A stretch of 64,000 bases of DNA, from contig JACZZP010000014.1 in assembly GCA_015183035.1 (NCBI GenBank), positions 992,001 through 1,056,000 on the forward strand, given 5' to 3'. Source of the DNA: Meloidogyne chitwoodi. Its lineage: Eukaryota > Nematoda > Chromadorea > Rhabditida > Meloidogynidae. The position numbers were made by a program, and so were the translations under genes. A model generated the notes under the pieces. That model did no database searches, was not told the origin of the DNA, and saw only the letters and a program-made list of their open reading frames with translations. Positions 12,209 through 26,186 of this stretch are shown in pieces. Position 1 is the stretch's first letter. The number at the start of each line of letters is the position of its first letter.

Positions 12209-15200
12209 TTATAAAGTAAATGTTTGTTCTAAAATATTTAAAATTTCTTTTTCATGTATTTCAGTAATTGCTGTAGCTATCCAAGCCTGTTCTGTTCTAC
12301 CAGCATATTTAAGCTTAAAAAAAGTAAAATAAAATAAAAAAATAAAATATATATGAGGTAAAGGAGGTTATAAAAGGTGTGATAACCTCTTTTATTATTT
12401 ATTTATTTTTAATATTATTTAATTCTCGATCCAACCAGGGGCGTTGGTTTTTATAAGTTTGTTTTAATTTAGCAATAATTTAACTAGTAAAAAGTTTTTT
12501 CTAAAATCTCTTTGCCCTTTAATTTAATTAATTTTTCAGCAATTTTATAAAATAAAAATAATATTATTATATTATATTATAGTTAAATTTACATTAATTC
12601 CAAAAGCATTTTTAAATCTATTTTGAATAAAAGGCCAACATCCAGCATTTCTAGGTTCTTCTTGAGACCAAATAAAAGCTAAAAAATTAAAAAAAAAAAT
12701 ATTTAAAAAAATTACATTTAGCATTAAAATAAATGTCAAAAATTTTCGCCAATTCAAAAACAGGAAATGGACAAATTCCTTCTAAACGTACAATTGCAGT
12801 GTCTGAAATTCTTCTTTTATTTCTTTCATTTAAAAGTGTTAAAGAATGTTTTCCAGAACAAATTATAACCTTTTAATTATTTAAAATAATTAATTAATTT
12901 AATTAAAAAAACCTTTTTAATATTTTTAATATCTTTTATTGTTTTATCAAATAAAACTGGTTGAAATGTTGTTCCTTCAATAAAATCTTCAATTGATGAT
13001 GATGAAAAAGAATGTCGAAGAAGTATTTTAGGTGTTATTATCTTAATATTTTAAAACTAATTATTTTGATATAATTATTTTAAATATTTTTTTAAATAAA
13101 TACAAACCACTAAAGGCTTTTTATAGGGAGTGACAATCTTAAAATTATAAAAAAGAAATTAAATAATTTAATTTTTGCCTGTTTTCTTAAAAGATGAAAA
13201 TATTGTGCACTTGTAGAAGGATTTGTTATAAAAATATTAATATTGTCACTATCAGCTAATTCTTGGGATTCACTACTGTCAGTTAATAAAAGAAAACGTT
13301 CAATATGTGAACTACTGTGATCTGGTCTTTTTTTAATAATTAATTAAATTAATTTATAAAATATTACCCAGCTCCATCATAACCATGTGGTAATAATAAA
13401 ACTAAACTATTTTGTAAAAACCATTTACCTTAAAATAAAAATTAATTTAAAAATTATAATTTAATTTAAAACTTTCTCCACTAGCAATTAATGTATCAAT
13501 TTGTGTTTGTGCACCATTATAAAAATCACCAAATTGTGCCTTAAAATTAAATTTAAAAAATAATTTTTCTTTTTAATTTAAAACCTCCCAAATTACTAAA
13601 CATTTTGGATTTTCAATTGAAAAACCATATTCAAAGCCAACAATAGCTGCTTCAGAAAGAGGAGAATTAGCTATCTATTTAATTAATTTAAAATTTAATT
13701 TAAAATAATAATTTTATTATTTTTACCTCAAGAAAATGTTTTTGTTCTTTTTGTATATTATTTAAAGGAATATATATTTTATCAGTTTGTTGACAAACAA
13801 GCATTACATGTCTTTGACTAAAAGTTCCTCTACCTACATCTTGACCACTTAAACGAACATCAAAGCCTTGAAGAAGAGAAGAACCAATTGCCAAAGCTTC
13901 AGCAGTACTCCAATCAATCTATTATTTTTATAAAAATATATTTTTAAATATTTTTTACATTTCCATTTTCTATTTTCTCTAATCTTGAAGCAATATGTGT
14001 TCTTTGTAAATTTGGATGAATAAACTAATAAAAATTGTTTATTTATTATTAAAAATTATTTAAAAAATACAAAATCTTTAGGAACATTAACAGAAGAAAT
14101 ACCAATTAATTTAAGTAATTCTTTATTTAAACCAGTATCCCATTTAGTAATAACACTTGAATTTGCTTGTTTAAATTCTTCCATATTTTTACAAAGATGA
14201 TTAATGCTAAATAAATAATATTTATTTTTTATTTTAATTTTTTTAAAAACTTTGGAGGTATTTTTCCATTATCTACATTTGTCAATATTTCATTTAATTC
14301 ATTTTTATATTCTTTTATAAAATTATCTGAATTTTCTTTAGTAAATATTCCTTCATTATCAAGTTTTTCTTTAAAAGAATTTACCATACATTTTTGTTTG
14401 TCTATAATATTATACATTTTCTAAAATTAAAAATAAATAAATATTATTATAATTAATATTCCCATCTAATTACAGGTTGTGTTAATCTAGGTTCATCTAA
14501 TTCATTATGGCCGTAACGCCTATAACATATTAATTCAATAAAAATTTCTTTTCTAAATTTTTGTTGATAGGCTATAGCAATTTTTGCTGCTTTAATAACA
14601 TCCTAAAATATTATTTTTTAATATTTAAAAAATTATTAAATAAAAAAATAACTAGAATATTTTCAGAATTAACACAAATTAAAGGACAATCAATAGCTAA
14701 AGCAATATTACCACAATGAATTGAAGAACGCCCAATATTTTTGTCAGCAGTAAATGCTATTTGATTCTTTATTTTAAAAAAATAAAATATATAAAAATAT
14801 ATTTTTAATTTATTTACATTAACTATAAGATGTATAGAACCACCTATACGAAAATTAGGTACTTGAGACATTGATAATGTTTCCCATACAATTCCCTTAA
14901 AAAATAAATATATTTTTTAATTAAATAGAACATTTATTATTTACCATTTAATATTACTTAAAAACACAATTATTATCCAAAATTATACAATTATAACCTC
15001 TAAAATATTTGCAAAAAAACACATGTTTTAATAAAACATTCGAAAAAATTAGTATTTATTTTATAAATTAAATGCTATCTAACACTCATTTTCCCATTTT
15101 TATTTATTAACTTTTTTACTTGTCCAGTAAAAGCTCCATCCCCATGTTGTTGCACAGCAAGAATACCCTTTTTAAAATAATTATTATTTAATAATTTTAT

Positions 15201-16678
15201 TTAAATTTTATTTACCTCTCCAACAATATTACCACCATAATCTCCATTTCTGAATAATTAATTTTTAAATATTTATTTATTTTTAAACCTTAATATTTGT
15301 GATTTAGCTCTAGCTTTACCATAAAGTGTAGCAATTGTTGCTTCTAAATGTGAAGGATTTGGTAAAGTACTTACATGAACATTTTCATTATTAATTGTTT
15401 TGTAGATAAAATCAGAATACTTTTTATTTTTTGAGAATTATTATTTAATTTAAAAAAATTACTAAATGAGTAGGTACATCACCAATTCCATAAATATTTT
15501 CAGGAACTTCTTTTAATCCTCTCAACTTTTTTAAATAATAATTTAATTTAAATAAATTATTAAAAAATAAACCTTTCGAAAAAGTTGACCAGTGGGATAT
15601 TTAAAAAGAATATTATTTAATGCTAATCTACCTCTATGAGCACCACCCCAAATAAACTTTTTTAAAAAAAATAAATATTTTAATTAATATTTTAAAATTA
15701 TTTTTACTTCTTTAATTTCATATTGGGGACATTCTTCAACTAATTGATTAAAAAATATAATTTGTGATTCAGCACCCTTAATAATATTATATAATTAAAA
15801 TTAATTAATTAATTAATTAAAATAAAATAAATTATATTTTTTATGAGAGAAAAATAAAGAAAATTTTAAAATTCTAATAATCACAAAAATGATATATTTA
15901 ATTATTAAAATCCTCTCTATAAAATAATTAATTAATTAAAAAAAACCTCTCCAGAATATCTTTTTAATGTTGGAAATTTTAATGCCAAAAATTGATCAAA
16001 AACCTTTAAATAAATATTTTAATTAAAATTAATTATTTTAATATATTTTTACCTTCATTTTAAGCAATAATTTTAAATTAATAATTTTTTCATTAATATT
16101 AATATTAAATTCTTTTAAAGAATTTTCAAATATTTTTATAAAAAAGTTTCTTTCATTTACTGACTAAAAATTTAATTAATTATTTTTTAATAAATAATTA
16201 AAACTTTTAAATGCATAAATTCAACTCCAATATTATTTGAATAAATTTTATTTAAATTTTCAATTAAAAATAAAATTTCTTTTTCATCTTCTTTTAATCC
16301 ATATGTTTTTGGATTTAATTCAGAAATTCTTTAAATTAAAAATAATAAAAAATAAAAATAAAAAATAAAAACTTTTCTTTAAAATTTAATTTTAAAGGAT
16401 CAATTTCTGCCTTTAAATGTCCATATCTTCGATAAGCATTAATTAATAAATTAATATTATTATTTACTTTTTCTTTTTTAATAAAAAAATGAATTATTAT
16501 AATTAATTATAATAAAACCTTCATTTTCAAAAATTATTTCTTTATTTATTTTTTCAGAAATTTTAGGTTTATTTAAAGCTGAACATCCAAAAATATCATT
16601 TCCTGTCCAATAATAACGTTTTAAAATTATTTTTAAATATTGTTGATTTAAATAAATATATGGGGGAAATAAAAGCAT
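12209..16678 (-). CDS. 2-oxoadipate dehydrogenase E1 (DHTKD1 type), mitochondrial
   Basis: Thiamine-diphosphate E1 enzyme that decarboxylates 2-oxoadipate in lysine/tryptophan breakdown. The gene has many short exons on the minus strand, with the stop at 12209. Conserved blocks in order: [166 protein letters not shown] and the last exon [19 protein letters not shown] and the overall layout match DHTKD1 better than OGDH. The start at 16678 (an ATG followed by an aromatic, hydrophobic stretch) is the best visible choice, but a further 5' exon is possible. Confidence 0.9.
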
Positions 16679-16924
16679 TTAAATAATTAAAATAAATATC
16701 TTTTTAATAAATATATTTTTTAATTACATAAATTTATTCATCAAAAGAATGTGATTGACAATATGATAAAATTTAATTAATTATTTTTTTCTCCTCTTAA
16801 ATAATATTTTAAATACAAATATTAAATAATAATCAATAATAAAATTAAAAAGAAATTTCACTTTTATCATTTAAATAAAATTAAAATATAAGTAATTGAG
16901 CAATTAATTAAATATTATTTAAAA

Positions 16925-19900
16925 TTAATTAGAAGAATTATCTTCTTTTTGTAAAGCAATTTTATAAGCTAAATTAAATGCTTCTCCAAGTGTTGTAATT
17001 ATTTCTTTTGCTATTAACTATTAATTAAATAATAAATAAATAAATTAATTAATTAATTTAAATAAACTAACAGATGTTAAAACACAAAAACAATGACAAT
17101 AATTTTGTTCATCATTTTTAAAAATATATGAAAAAAAATTTAAATCTAAATCATCTTGACAAACAATTTGTATTTGATTAATTGGATGACGATGAATAGC
17201 TGTTTGCTAAAAAAAATAATTAAAATATTTAATTAATTAATTAATTAATTAATAACTGTTAAACAATCAAGTATATTAACACCAGAAATTGAAATATCTA
17301 ATAATATTTGAGGTACTCCATTTACTTGATTAGCTTTTAACTAAATTAAATATTATTAAAATAATTAAAATAAAATATAAAAAACTTTAATTGAATTCAT
17401 TATTTGTTTAAATTCATTATCAGAATTATTATTTAAAATTTCAATAAAACCAAGATAATGAGCAGAAAATCTAACACATCCTTTTTTAAGTTTAATTTGA
17501 AGTGTTGTTAAATCTAATAAAAGTGGTGAAGAATTAGAAGAAGAAATATTATTATTATTATTAATAATAATTGATGTATTATTAGATTTTAGTTCAATAT
17601 TATTATAAATAGGTGATGAATTAGTTGTTATTGTACTAATAAATAATTATTAATTAATTAAAAATAATAAATATTTATTTAATTACTTTAAAGTTATTGC
17701 TATATCAATTGATTTAATTATTCTTGAAATATATCCAATTTTATTTATTCCCATTTTCTAAATAAATTTTATTTTATTTTTTAAAAATAATTTAATAACC
17801 TCTAAATCTTCTCTATTTAATTTAGAATTAATTAAATCTTTAATTGAGGTAATATTTTCTTTTGAAAATTGACAAAATAATTCAGACAAATTAAGAGAAT
17901 TTAACCAATCAAAAATTGAATTAAATATTGCTATAAAATTATTTTAAAAATAATTTTAAAATAATAATAATAAACTAACATGCATTAGGTATTTTAATTA
18001 AAAATGAAGGTTCATCTAAATGACAACAAATATTTAATTGTAATTTTCGTTCAATTCCAATTTCAGTCATAAATTTTGTATTTAAAGAACCTTTCTATTA
18101 AAATTAAAAAATTTATTATTTTAAATCTTTTATTTACTAACAATATTTTAAATAATTTTTACCAAAAATTCAAAGTAATCAAAACCATTATTAATTAATA
18201 AATGCCCAATCTTAAAAGCTAATTCTTCTTCTAATTTTACTTCCATTTTAAGCCATTTAATTATTTTATTTTCTGAAGATATAAAATTATTAGTTAAATT
18301 ATTTTTAATAATAATTGCTGGAGAAGAAAAATAATTATCAGAAGAATTTGGTTTAAAAAATGAATTTCTTTGAAAAGAATTGAGCATTTCATCTATCTAA
18401 ATAAATAAATTAATTAAAATTTAAAAATCTTAAAATATATTTAATTAATTTAAATAAATATATTAATTTACTTCTTTCCATCTAAATTCTTCTTCTTCTC
18501 CATTATTATTATTATTATTATTTAATTGTTGTTTTTGGTTATTTATTTTATTATTTCCTTCCATTGAATAAAAAGGAGAATGAGTAATAATAGAATCAGA
18601 TGAACAAGAAGGAGAAGGAGAAGGAAAAGAAGAAAGAGGAATAAAAGAATTAGAAAAAGATTTTTGTTTATTATTATTTTCAAGTGTTTTTACTTCTTCT
18701 TTTTTATTATTAAAAGAATTTAAAATAAACTCTTCTTCTTCTTCTGATAATAATTGTTGAGGAGATGGAGAAGAAGAATTAAGTACAAAGTGCTGATTTT
18801 TAGTAGAAAATTTTCTTTAAAAAAAATAAAAAGGTTTAGGTAAATAATTTAAAAAATAAAAACTTTTTAAAAGATTTAGGTGATGAATTATTTGAATTTT
18901 CTAAATTTGTAATATAATTAAATGAAAGAACAGGTAATGAACTAATTTCTTCTTCTTTATTTTTTAAATTTTTAAATTCTTCATTTTTGTCAAAAGAAGA
19001 AGGAGATTTTGTAATTTGAGAAAGAGGAGAATTAATATTAGATGAATTATTTGGTTTTATAATATTACAATTATGTTGCCATATTCTAAATATAAAATAA
19101 TATAATTATTTAATAATAATAATAATTACTTTCTTCCAGCAGCTGATAAAGGTGCATTATCATATAAACAATTATTATTACTTTTTGGTAAATTTTGATA
19201 ATTATTATTATTATTAACTAATTTTAAAGTAATTTCATCAGGTAAAGGTTGGTAAGGACAACAACTAATATCACTTGAATTATTATTAGTATTATCTAAT
19301 AAATTAATTATAAATTAATAAAAAAATAATTTAAACTTTTTTCATTAAAATTAATATTTTTTAATTCTTTAGAATTATTTGTTTGAATTCTCAGAGATTT
19401 ATTTTTAATAGAGGTTGTTGAAGGCATAGAAGAAGAAGAAGAAGTGACAACAGAAAGTGATGGAATTTCCTTATAAATTTAATTAATAATTAAATATTTT
19501 TTAAAGAAATTTAACCTTCCAACCATTAGGAATAAATGAATTTTTTAAATTATCTTTATTATTTTGTTGTTCTATTTTAGATAAATATTTTAAAATAATA
19601 TTTCTACACTCTTCCCATTTACTTAATATTTTTTCATTTTTATTATTTAAAGAATAAACAAATAATAATTTATTTAATAATTCTAAAACAGTTTGACCAT
19701 TATTATTTTTTATATTAATTGAAGATAATAAATCTAAAAAATTTAATAAAAAAAGTTTTATTCTTTTCCTTTAATAAAATAATCTAAATAAAATATTTAA
19801 AAAAAAACCTTCATTATCAAGAAATATTTTTAAAGCTTTTTTATTTCCATTTATTGCTGCAATATGTAAAGCTGTCCCTTCTTTTCCCAAATATTTTATA

Positions 19901-20863
19901 TCAAAACCAAATTCAATTAATATTTTTAAACAATCTTCATTTCCAATTTGAGCAGCCCTATGTAATGGATAAATAATAGATTGTGATGATATTGTTGAAT
20001 AATTATACTTAATTATTATTTTATTTAAAATAAATTAAAAATATACTAAAAGAGGTAATTCTGGATAATTTATTAATAATAATTGACATAAATTTGTTCT
20101 ATTTGTTTTAATAGCAATATCAAGTGAATTTTCTTGATTGGCATTACGTATTTTTGGATCTGCACCTTTCTTTTAAAAAATAATAATTAACTTTAAAAAA
20201 TAAAAATAAAAACTTTTAAAAGAAAAAGTACTAAATGACCATGTCCTTTTTGAGTAGCTAAATGAAGAGCAGTTTGTAAAGAATTATTTGTAGCATTCTA
20301 AAAAAATAGAAATTATTTTTAAATATTTTTTAAAAAAAAACCACAATCTCAGGATTATTTTCCAATAATATCTTAAATATATTAATTTATTTATAAATTA
20401 TTTATTTATTTTTAAAACCTCTAATATACTTAAATGTCCATTCCAAGCAGCTAAATGTAAAGGAAAACAATTACGACGATCTAAGCATTTAATTAATTGA
20501 TTATCATTTTTTATTAAAATTTTAACAATTTCTGTATGTCCATAAAGTGAAGAAATATGTAAAAGAGTATATAAAGTATTTGGTTGACGAATATTGCAAA
20601 GCCATCCATTTGGGGTTGTTTTAGAATTATTATTATTAATAAAAGATGAATTAAAAATACTAAAAAATAATAATTAATATTACTATTTAAATTTAAATAT
20701 TCTTCTATTATTTATAAAATTAATTTAATTTACTTAACTCAAAATTAATTATATATTAAAAATACCTTATTAATGGAAATTTTTTCTTTTTATTTTTTTT
20801 AAATAAAAATAATTGAATATTTTGAGTATAACCTAAACGACAATTTTTAAATAATTCTTCCAT
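16925..20863 (-). CDS. ANKS1-like ankyrin / SAM / PTB adaptor
   Basis: Scaffold protein with the domain order of ANKS1A/B (Odin family). ATG at 20863, stop at 16925, many exons. After MEELFKNCRLGYTQNIQ come at least five ankyrin repeats, for example LLHISSLYGHTEIVKILI, PLHLAAWNGHLSILEV, ALHLATQKGHGHLVLFLL, PLHRAAQIGNEDCLKILI and ALHIAAINGNKKALKIFL. A long Ser/Asn/Glu-rich linker follows (exons around 18480-19480). Two SAM domains follow, the second with FDWLNSLNLSEYCQF and MGINKIGYISRII. The C-terminal PTB domain has CVRFSAHYLGFIEIL, the ISISGVNILD strand, and ends with YHCFCV-type and AYKIALQKE segments. It probably acts downstream of receptor tyrosine kinases at the membrane, as known for the family. 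Confidence 0.88.
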
Positions 20864-22640
20864 TATTTTTGATGTAAATAATTAAATATTTTATATAATT
20901 AATAATTAAAAAATAAATAAATTATTTTATTTTTTTTCTCCTAAAAAAGGTTGTCAATAATAAAATAAAAATATGTCAAAAAGAATGAACAAAAACATTT
21001 ATTCTATTTATATTTAATATTTTTAAATAGTCATCTCTTTTTACCTAAAAATACTGCGCAGCTGTCAGTACTATAGGTATGACCATTAATTGTTTTTTTC
21101 TTCTTTTCTTTTGATTTATTTTTACTTATATAACTTCACGCTATATAAACAAATTTTATTTAATTTTATTTTAAATTAAAAAAAAATTAATTTAAATATA
21201 AATAAATAAATAATAATAAAATACTAAAAATATTTTAAATTTATTTTAATTTTTAAATTGAAAACTGAATTTTTTAAGTAAAAATAATATTTAATATTTT
21301 TACATAAAATATTTCAAATTTATTGCTTCCATACAATGCAAAAATAAACTTTTAGGTGTTCCCTTGAGAGAGTAAATAAATAAATAAATATCCAAAAATA
21401 TTTTAATTTTTTAGTCAGTTTATTTATTTTAGTTATAATAATATTTAAATCGAGAAATAATAAAATAAGTTTTAATTAAAAATTAAACTGTCACAAATAT
21501 GTAAATATTATTTAAAAAAAAGATTACAATTGGAATGTATTCCAGAAGATTAAACATTTAAAAAAAAATAAAAATTGTAAATATATTTAAAAAAATATTT
21601 AATTAAAAAATGTTTAAATATCAGAATAAGAAAAATACTAATTAACTTAAAATAAATGTTATATTTATTAAAAAAAAGAAATCTTTTTCTAATCGATTTG
21701 TAAAAAAAGAAAAATGTGAATGTTGATTTATATACAAATAATACCCAATAATAATATAACAATAATAAATAATGTAAATATATTATTAGCTGATAAATAA
21801 AAATATATTTATTTATTATTGATTTTAGTACAAATAAATAAAAATATTTATTTATTTTAAATTGATCAGAAAAATAAAAAATTATTTAATTTTTAAATAA
21901 ATTTAAATAATTTTTAATTTGTTTAAAAATAAATATATTTAAGTAATTTGAAAATATTTATTTAAAGAATAAAACTTTTATTGCAAGTAATTAAATAAAT
22001 AATAGATTTAATAAAAATTTAATTAAAAAATTAATTAAAAAATTAATTAATTATTATTTTTAATTAAAAAATATTCAAAAAATTTAAAAAAGAATTATTC
22101 AATTTATGTAAATATTTAAATTTTTATTTGTTTACCAAAATAAATAAATGTTTGATTAACTGCATTATTGACTGAGAAATTTAAGAAATTTGAAGCAAAA
22201 CCGAGTTAGAATTATTTAAAAAATTAAAATATAATATATTAATATATATTAAAAGTGTTAATAAAATAAAATAAAATTTTAAAATTTAATTTAAATTTTT
22301 AAAACAAGTTTAATTAAATAAAACTAGTTTTCAAGGAGAAAAATCTTTTTAAATAAAACATGTTCATTTTCCATTCTATAAAATACGTAAAGATTTATAT
22401 TTATATAATTGCTATATATATATATTGATCATAAAATAATAAATAAATAATTTATTTATATTTTAATTTAAATAAATAAATTTAATTTAAAAATAAAAGT
22501 TTAAATTTATTTTAATTATTTTTATTGATTTTCTCAAACCTTTTAATATATTTTATTTATAAGAAATAATAAAAATAAAGGTTTTTACATTTTTTTAAAT
22601 TTTAATTAATCATAATTTTTAATTTTTTAAAAATAAAATT
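20864..22640. other. AT-rich divergent promoter region
   Basis: About 1.8 kb between the divergent ANKS1-like and MFSD10-like genes. It is almost all A/T-rich simple sequence. A short GC-richer word, GCGCAGCTGTCAGTA (21055-21069), contains an E-box (CAGCTG) about 190 bp upstream of the ANKS1-like ATG. A closely similar word occurs near 55871. No gene is supported; the frame at 21550-21762 (minus) is low complexity. Confidence 0.5.
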
Positions 22641-24481
22641 ATGAGTGAAAAATTAATTATTTTAATTTTATTTTTGGATTTAATATCTTTTACATTAATT
22701 CTTCCTTTATTTCCTTCAATTCTTGAACATTTTTCTAAATTACAACAACAAAATAATGTTTGATTATTTTTTTAATTAATTAATTAATTTTTAAATATTT
22801 AGGATATTTTATTTAAATTATTTTTAAAATTATCTAATTATATTCAATTAATTTTAAATGTTCCAATAATTAATCGTTATAATAATGTTTTCTTTGGTGG
22901 AATTCTTGGTTCTCTTTTTTCATTTCTTCAATTTATTTCTTCACCAATTTTTGGATTTTTTTCTGATTATTATGGAAGGAAACCTCTTTTATTATTTTCT
23001 GTTTTTGGATCTCTAATATCTTATTGGGTTATTATTTTATTTATAATTTTATTTATTTATAATTTAAGGAAAGAGAATTTTAAATAAATAATTTTAAATT
23101 AAATATATCTTTTTTAAATAATTTAAAGCTTTGGTCTATTTCTGGAAATAGTTTTTTATTATTTTTTCTCTCTCGTTTTATTGGAGGTTTAAGTAAAGCT
23201 TCAATTTCTTTGGCTATTACAATTATAACAGATATATTACCTGATGAAAAAAGAGGAAAAGGAATGGTAATAAATAAATAAATATTTAATTTTTAATTTT
23301 AAAAAAGGCTTTAATAGGTGTTTGTTTTTCTTTTGCTTTTATTATTGGTCCTTCAATTGGTGCTTATTTATCATTAAATGAACAAAATAAAGAACAACAA
23401 TTTAATTATAAACCTGCACAAATAGCTATTTATTTAACTTTAATTGAAATTATTATTTTATTATTATTTTTACCAGAAACATTAAAAAATAATAATAAAG
23501 AAAAAAAGAAAAATGTAAGTTTTTAAAATATTTTAAATTAATTTTAAGTACTTAATTATTTAATTATTTATTTATTTTAGCAATTTTCTTCAACTTTTTT
23601 GAATTGTATTAATCCAATAAAATATTTAAATAATTCTTCTTTTTCTAATAAATATTTATTAAATTCAATTTCAATTATTTATTTTATTTTTTTACTTCTT
23701 TTCTCATCATTAGAATTTACTTTATCATTTTTAACATTTATTCGTTTTAATTATGATAATAAACAACAAGGAAAACTTTATTTAATTTCTGGACTTTTTA
23801 TGATTTTAATTCAATGTTTTTTTAATTTAATTTAATTAAATTAAATTTAATTAATTAATTTAAAGGTTGTGTATTTTCTCGTAGATCATCATCATCTTCT
23901 TCTTCTAAATTTCAATCTAAAGTAGCTCTTTTTGGTTTAATAGCAATTGTACCTGGTTATTTATTTATTGCTTTTGCTAATTCTGAATATTTATTATTTA
24001 TTGGACTTTTATTTTATTCTATATGTAATTTTATTTAATTAATTAATTTATATTTATTTTTATAAAAGCTTCGGCAACAGTTGTTCCTTCTTTAACAGCT
24101 TTATTTTCGAGACATTGTGAACAAACAAAAAGAGGTATTATATTTTAAATAATTATATATCCCATTCTTTTAAATAATTTATTTAAATTCAAAATAAATG
24201 TTTTATTTTTATCAAGGTGCTTTTCTTGGTGTTTTTCGTTCTGTTGGTGCATTAGCTCGTGCCTTTGGTCCTTTACTTGGTTCTACTAGTAAATAATTTA
24301 ATAATTAATTAAATAAATAAAATATATTTTTAAAGTATTTTGGCTTTTTGGTCCAACATTAAGTTATTCATTTGGAGCAATTTGTCTTCTCATTCCAATG
24401 TTTATGTTTATTAGATTACGAAATATCTCAAAATGGAATTATGAAGAAAATATAATTGAAGAAATAAAAAAAGAAAAATAA
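22641..24481 (+). CDS. MFSD10-like major facilitator transporter
   Basis: Twelve-helix organic-anion-type transporter related to human MFSD10. About seven exons, from the ATG at 22641 to the stop at 24479-24481. TM1 region: ILFLDLISFTLILPLFPSIL. The signature RYNNVFFGGILGSLFSFLQF leads into ISSPIFGFFSDYYGRKPLLL, the MFS motif A between TM2 and TM3. Then come FIGGLSKASISLAIT, FLPET at the end of the N-half, FLLLFSSLEFTLSFLTFIRF and DNKQQGKLYLISGLF in the C-half, and GAFLGVFRSVGALARAFGPLLGS near the C-terminus. These match MFSD10 along the whole length. The tail ends in Glu/Lys-rich residues. Confidence 0.88.
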
Positions 24482-25282
24482 AAAAATATTTTTTAAATTA
24501 ATTTTATTTTTAAATTACATATATATTTTTGTATTTATTTTAATTTTTTAAATAAATATTAAAAAATAAATTATTTTAATCATTTTTTTTAATTTTATAT
24601 TTTTTGTCTCGTGGTTTTAGAAAAGGTGTGATCAATGATTTTTAAATAAATATTTATTTAATTTATTTATTATTTATTGTTCTTGCGCACAAATATTTTC
24701 TCAAATTCCAAATATATAAAATTAAATATATTTATTTTATTTTCTCTTATTACACTTACTATATATTAATAAAAATAAAAAAAATTTTAAAAGAAAGTAC
24801 AAAATAAATAAATAAATTTATTTATTTTAATTTTATATTTTTTATACAAAAATTTAAATAAAAAAACAAGTTTTCATTAATAAATTATACATAAATATGT
24901 ATATACGTAAATATAATTAGTTAAGAAATCTTTGCCCAATTTAGAATTTTTTAAATAATTTAAAAAGAAAAATATTTTTTTAAATAAATACCAATAGATA
25001 AACTTTAATAAAAACAATATTTTTATTTTTCAAAAAAATTAATAAATTTTTTATATTTTTTGTTGTTTTAATTAAATTATAATATAATATATAATATAAT
25101 GCCAATTACTTTTGTTTTATTTTTTTAATAAATATTTATTTAATAAAAAAACACTCTATATTTTAAGTAAAAATATTATTTATAAGGTCAAGGACCTTTT
25201 TTTATTTTACTCAATTTTTATTTTATTTTATTTTTATTTCTTTAAATATTTATAATCTTTAAAAATTTTAGTAGATAACAAA
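24482..25282. promoter_or_regulatory. 3' flank of MFSD10-like gene and native upstream region of the SDR gene
   Basis: About 800 bp of AT-rich DNA between the MFSD10-like stop and the ATG (25283) of the interrupted SDR gene. If the SDR promoter lies directly upstream of its ATG, it is here and is now 25.6 kb away from most of the coding sequence. No discrete motif was identified. Confidence 0.45.
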
Positions 25283-25306
25283 ATGGAAATTTTCAAATCA
25301 AATAAT
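25283..25306 (+). pseudogene. First eight codons of SDR gene, cut by Polinton insertion
   Basis: ATG at 25283 followed by seven in-frame codons ending AAT AAT. The last six bases (25301-25306) are the left copy of the target-site duplication. The frame resumes at 50925, directly after the right copy, with AAT ATT ACA. The combined length of the two exon pieces without the second duplication is 115 nt, phase 1, which fits the splice to the exon at 51538. This is therefore the broken 5' end of the dehydrogenase gene. The upstream ATG context (AACAAAATGG) is reasonable for initiation. Confidence 0.8.
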
Positions 25307-25487
25307 AGTAGTTACAGGGACTGGACCGTCGTGGCTGTCAATAACTGACCTCACCTTTAAGCTGTTGATCAAAGGATACCGCAAAGGATTAGGGGGATTT
25401 TTTAATTAAAATTAAGTGATTGGGGCAGTCGCGACGCGGTAAAAGCTTTAATCCTTTAATTAACTAATTGATACCTAATCCTTTAAT
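25307..25487 (+). repeat. Polinton left terminal inverted repeat (181 bp)
   Basis: Read base by base, it equals the reverse complement of 50737-50918 except for one extra base in the right copy (near 50766-50768). It contains the GC-rich box GGGGCAGTCGCGACGCGG. Just inside, a 27-bp unit (TTTAATTAACTAATTGATACC plus TAATCC) is tandemly repeated twice at 25455-25508 with a degenerate third copy to 25535. The right end has a single copy. Confidence 0.96.
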
Positions 25488-25756
25488 TAACTAATTGATA
25501 CCTAATCCTCTAATTATGTAATTGATACCTATTAAATTAAATCTTTTTAAGCTGTTGAACATAATTAAAACTTATTGAATTAAATTGTTAAATATTTTTT
25601 AAAAATTAAACTGTTGATTTTCACACTTATTATTTTCCATTTATTTTTTTAGATTTTATAAATACAAAGGAATAAGTTCAATGTAGATAATCATCTTTTG
25701 GCAATAATAAACAAATGATGGTGGGTTTATGTAAAATTATTTTTCTTATAAAAGCG

Positions 25757-26186
25757 GGCAATCCTTAACAATTGGGGCTCCACCCCAAATAATCGCAGTG
25801 GCATAGTAAAAACGTGTTTTTAGGGGTTATCGAGGTCGCTAATCACGAATCTGATCTTATCACCAATCCTTATCATTTTATCACTAATTTTTAAAATCAC
25901 AGATTTTATCATGGATCTTTTCCAAATTACTCAACTTATTAATACAAAAGAATCTGCTATTCAATAGTTACAACAACGTAACATTTTACGGTCTGTAACT
26001 CCACTATGCCCATCATGTAATCAGCTAATGAGCGAAAATTTTGATAAAATCTGTGATTTTAAAAATTAGTGATAAGAAAAAAATGATATCAGATTCGTAA
26101 TCAGCGACCTCGATAACCCCTAAAAACATGTTTTTACTATGTCACTGCGATTATTTGGGGTGGAGCCCCAATTGTTAAGGATTGCC
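25757..26186. mobile_element. Nested Merlin-type MITE (430 bp) with 8-bp target duplication
   Basis: The termini GGCAATCCTTAACAATTGGG and its complement head inverted arms of about 150 bp (25757-25912 and 26040-26186). Both sides carry TAAAAGCG (25749-25756 and 26187-26194), an 8-bp duplication. TIRs beginning GG and 8-9-bp duplications are known for the Merlin (IS1016/IS1595-related) superfamily, and the core holds a transposase N-terminal remnant (next entry). It sits inside the Polinton, so it inserted into a Polinton copy. Confidence 0.85.
25911..26069 (+). pseudogene. Merlin / IS1595-like transposase N-terminal fragment
   Basis: A 52-codon frame from ATG 25911 to TAG 26067, broken by an in-frame TAG at codon 19. 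The pattern MDLFQITQLINTKESAIQ, then a LQQRNIL helix, then a CPSC pair matches the N-terminal helix-plus-zinc-ribbon start of eukaryotic ISXO2/Merlin transposases. The catalytic DDE part is absent, so the unit is non-autonomous. Confidence 0.7.

Noticed and set aside
25757..26186. hAT-type MITE (8-bp duplication)
   Set aside because: The duplication length fits, but the GG termini and the IS1595-like transposase start point to Merlin instead.
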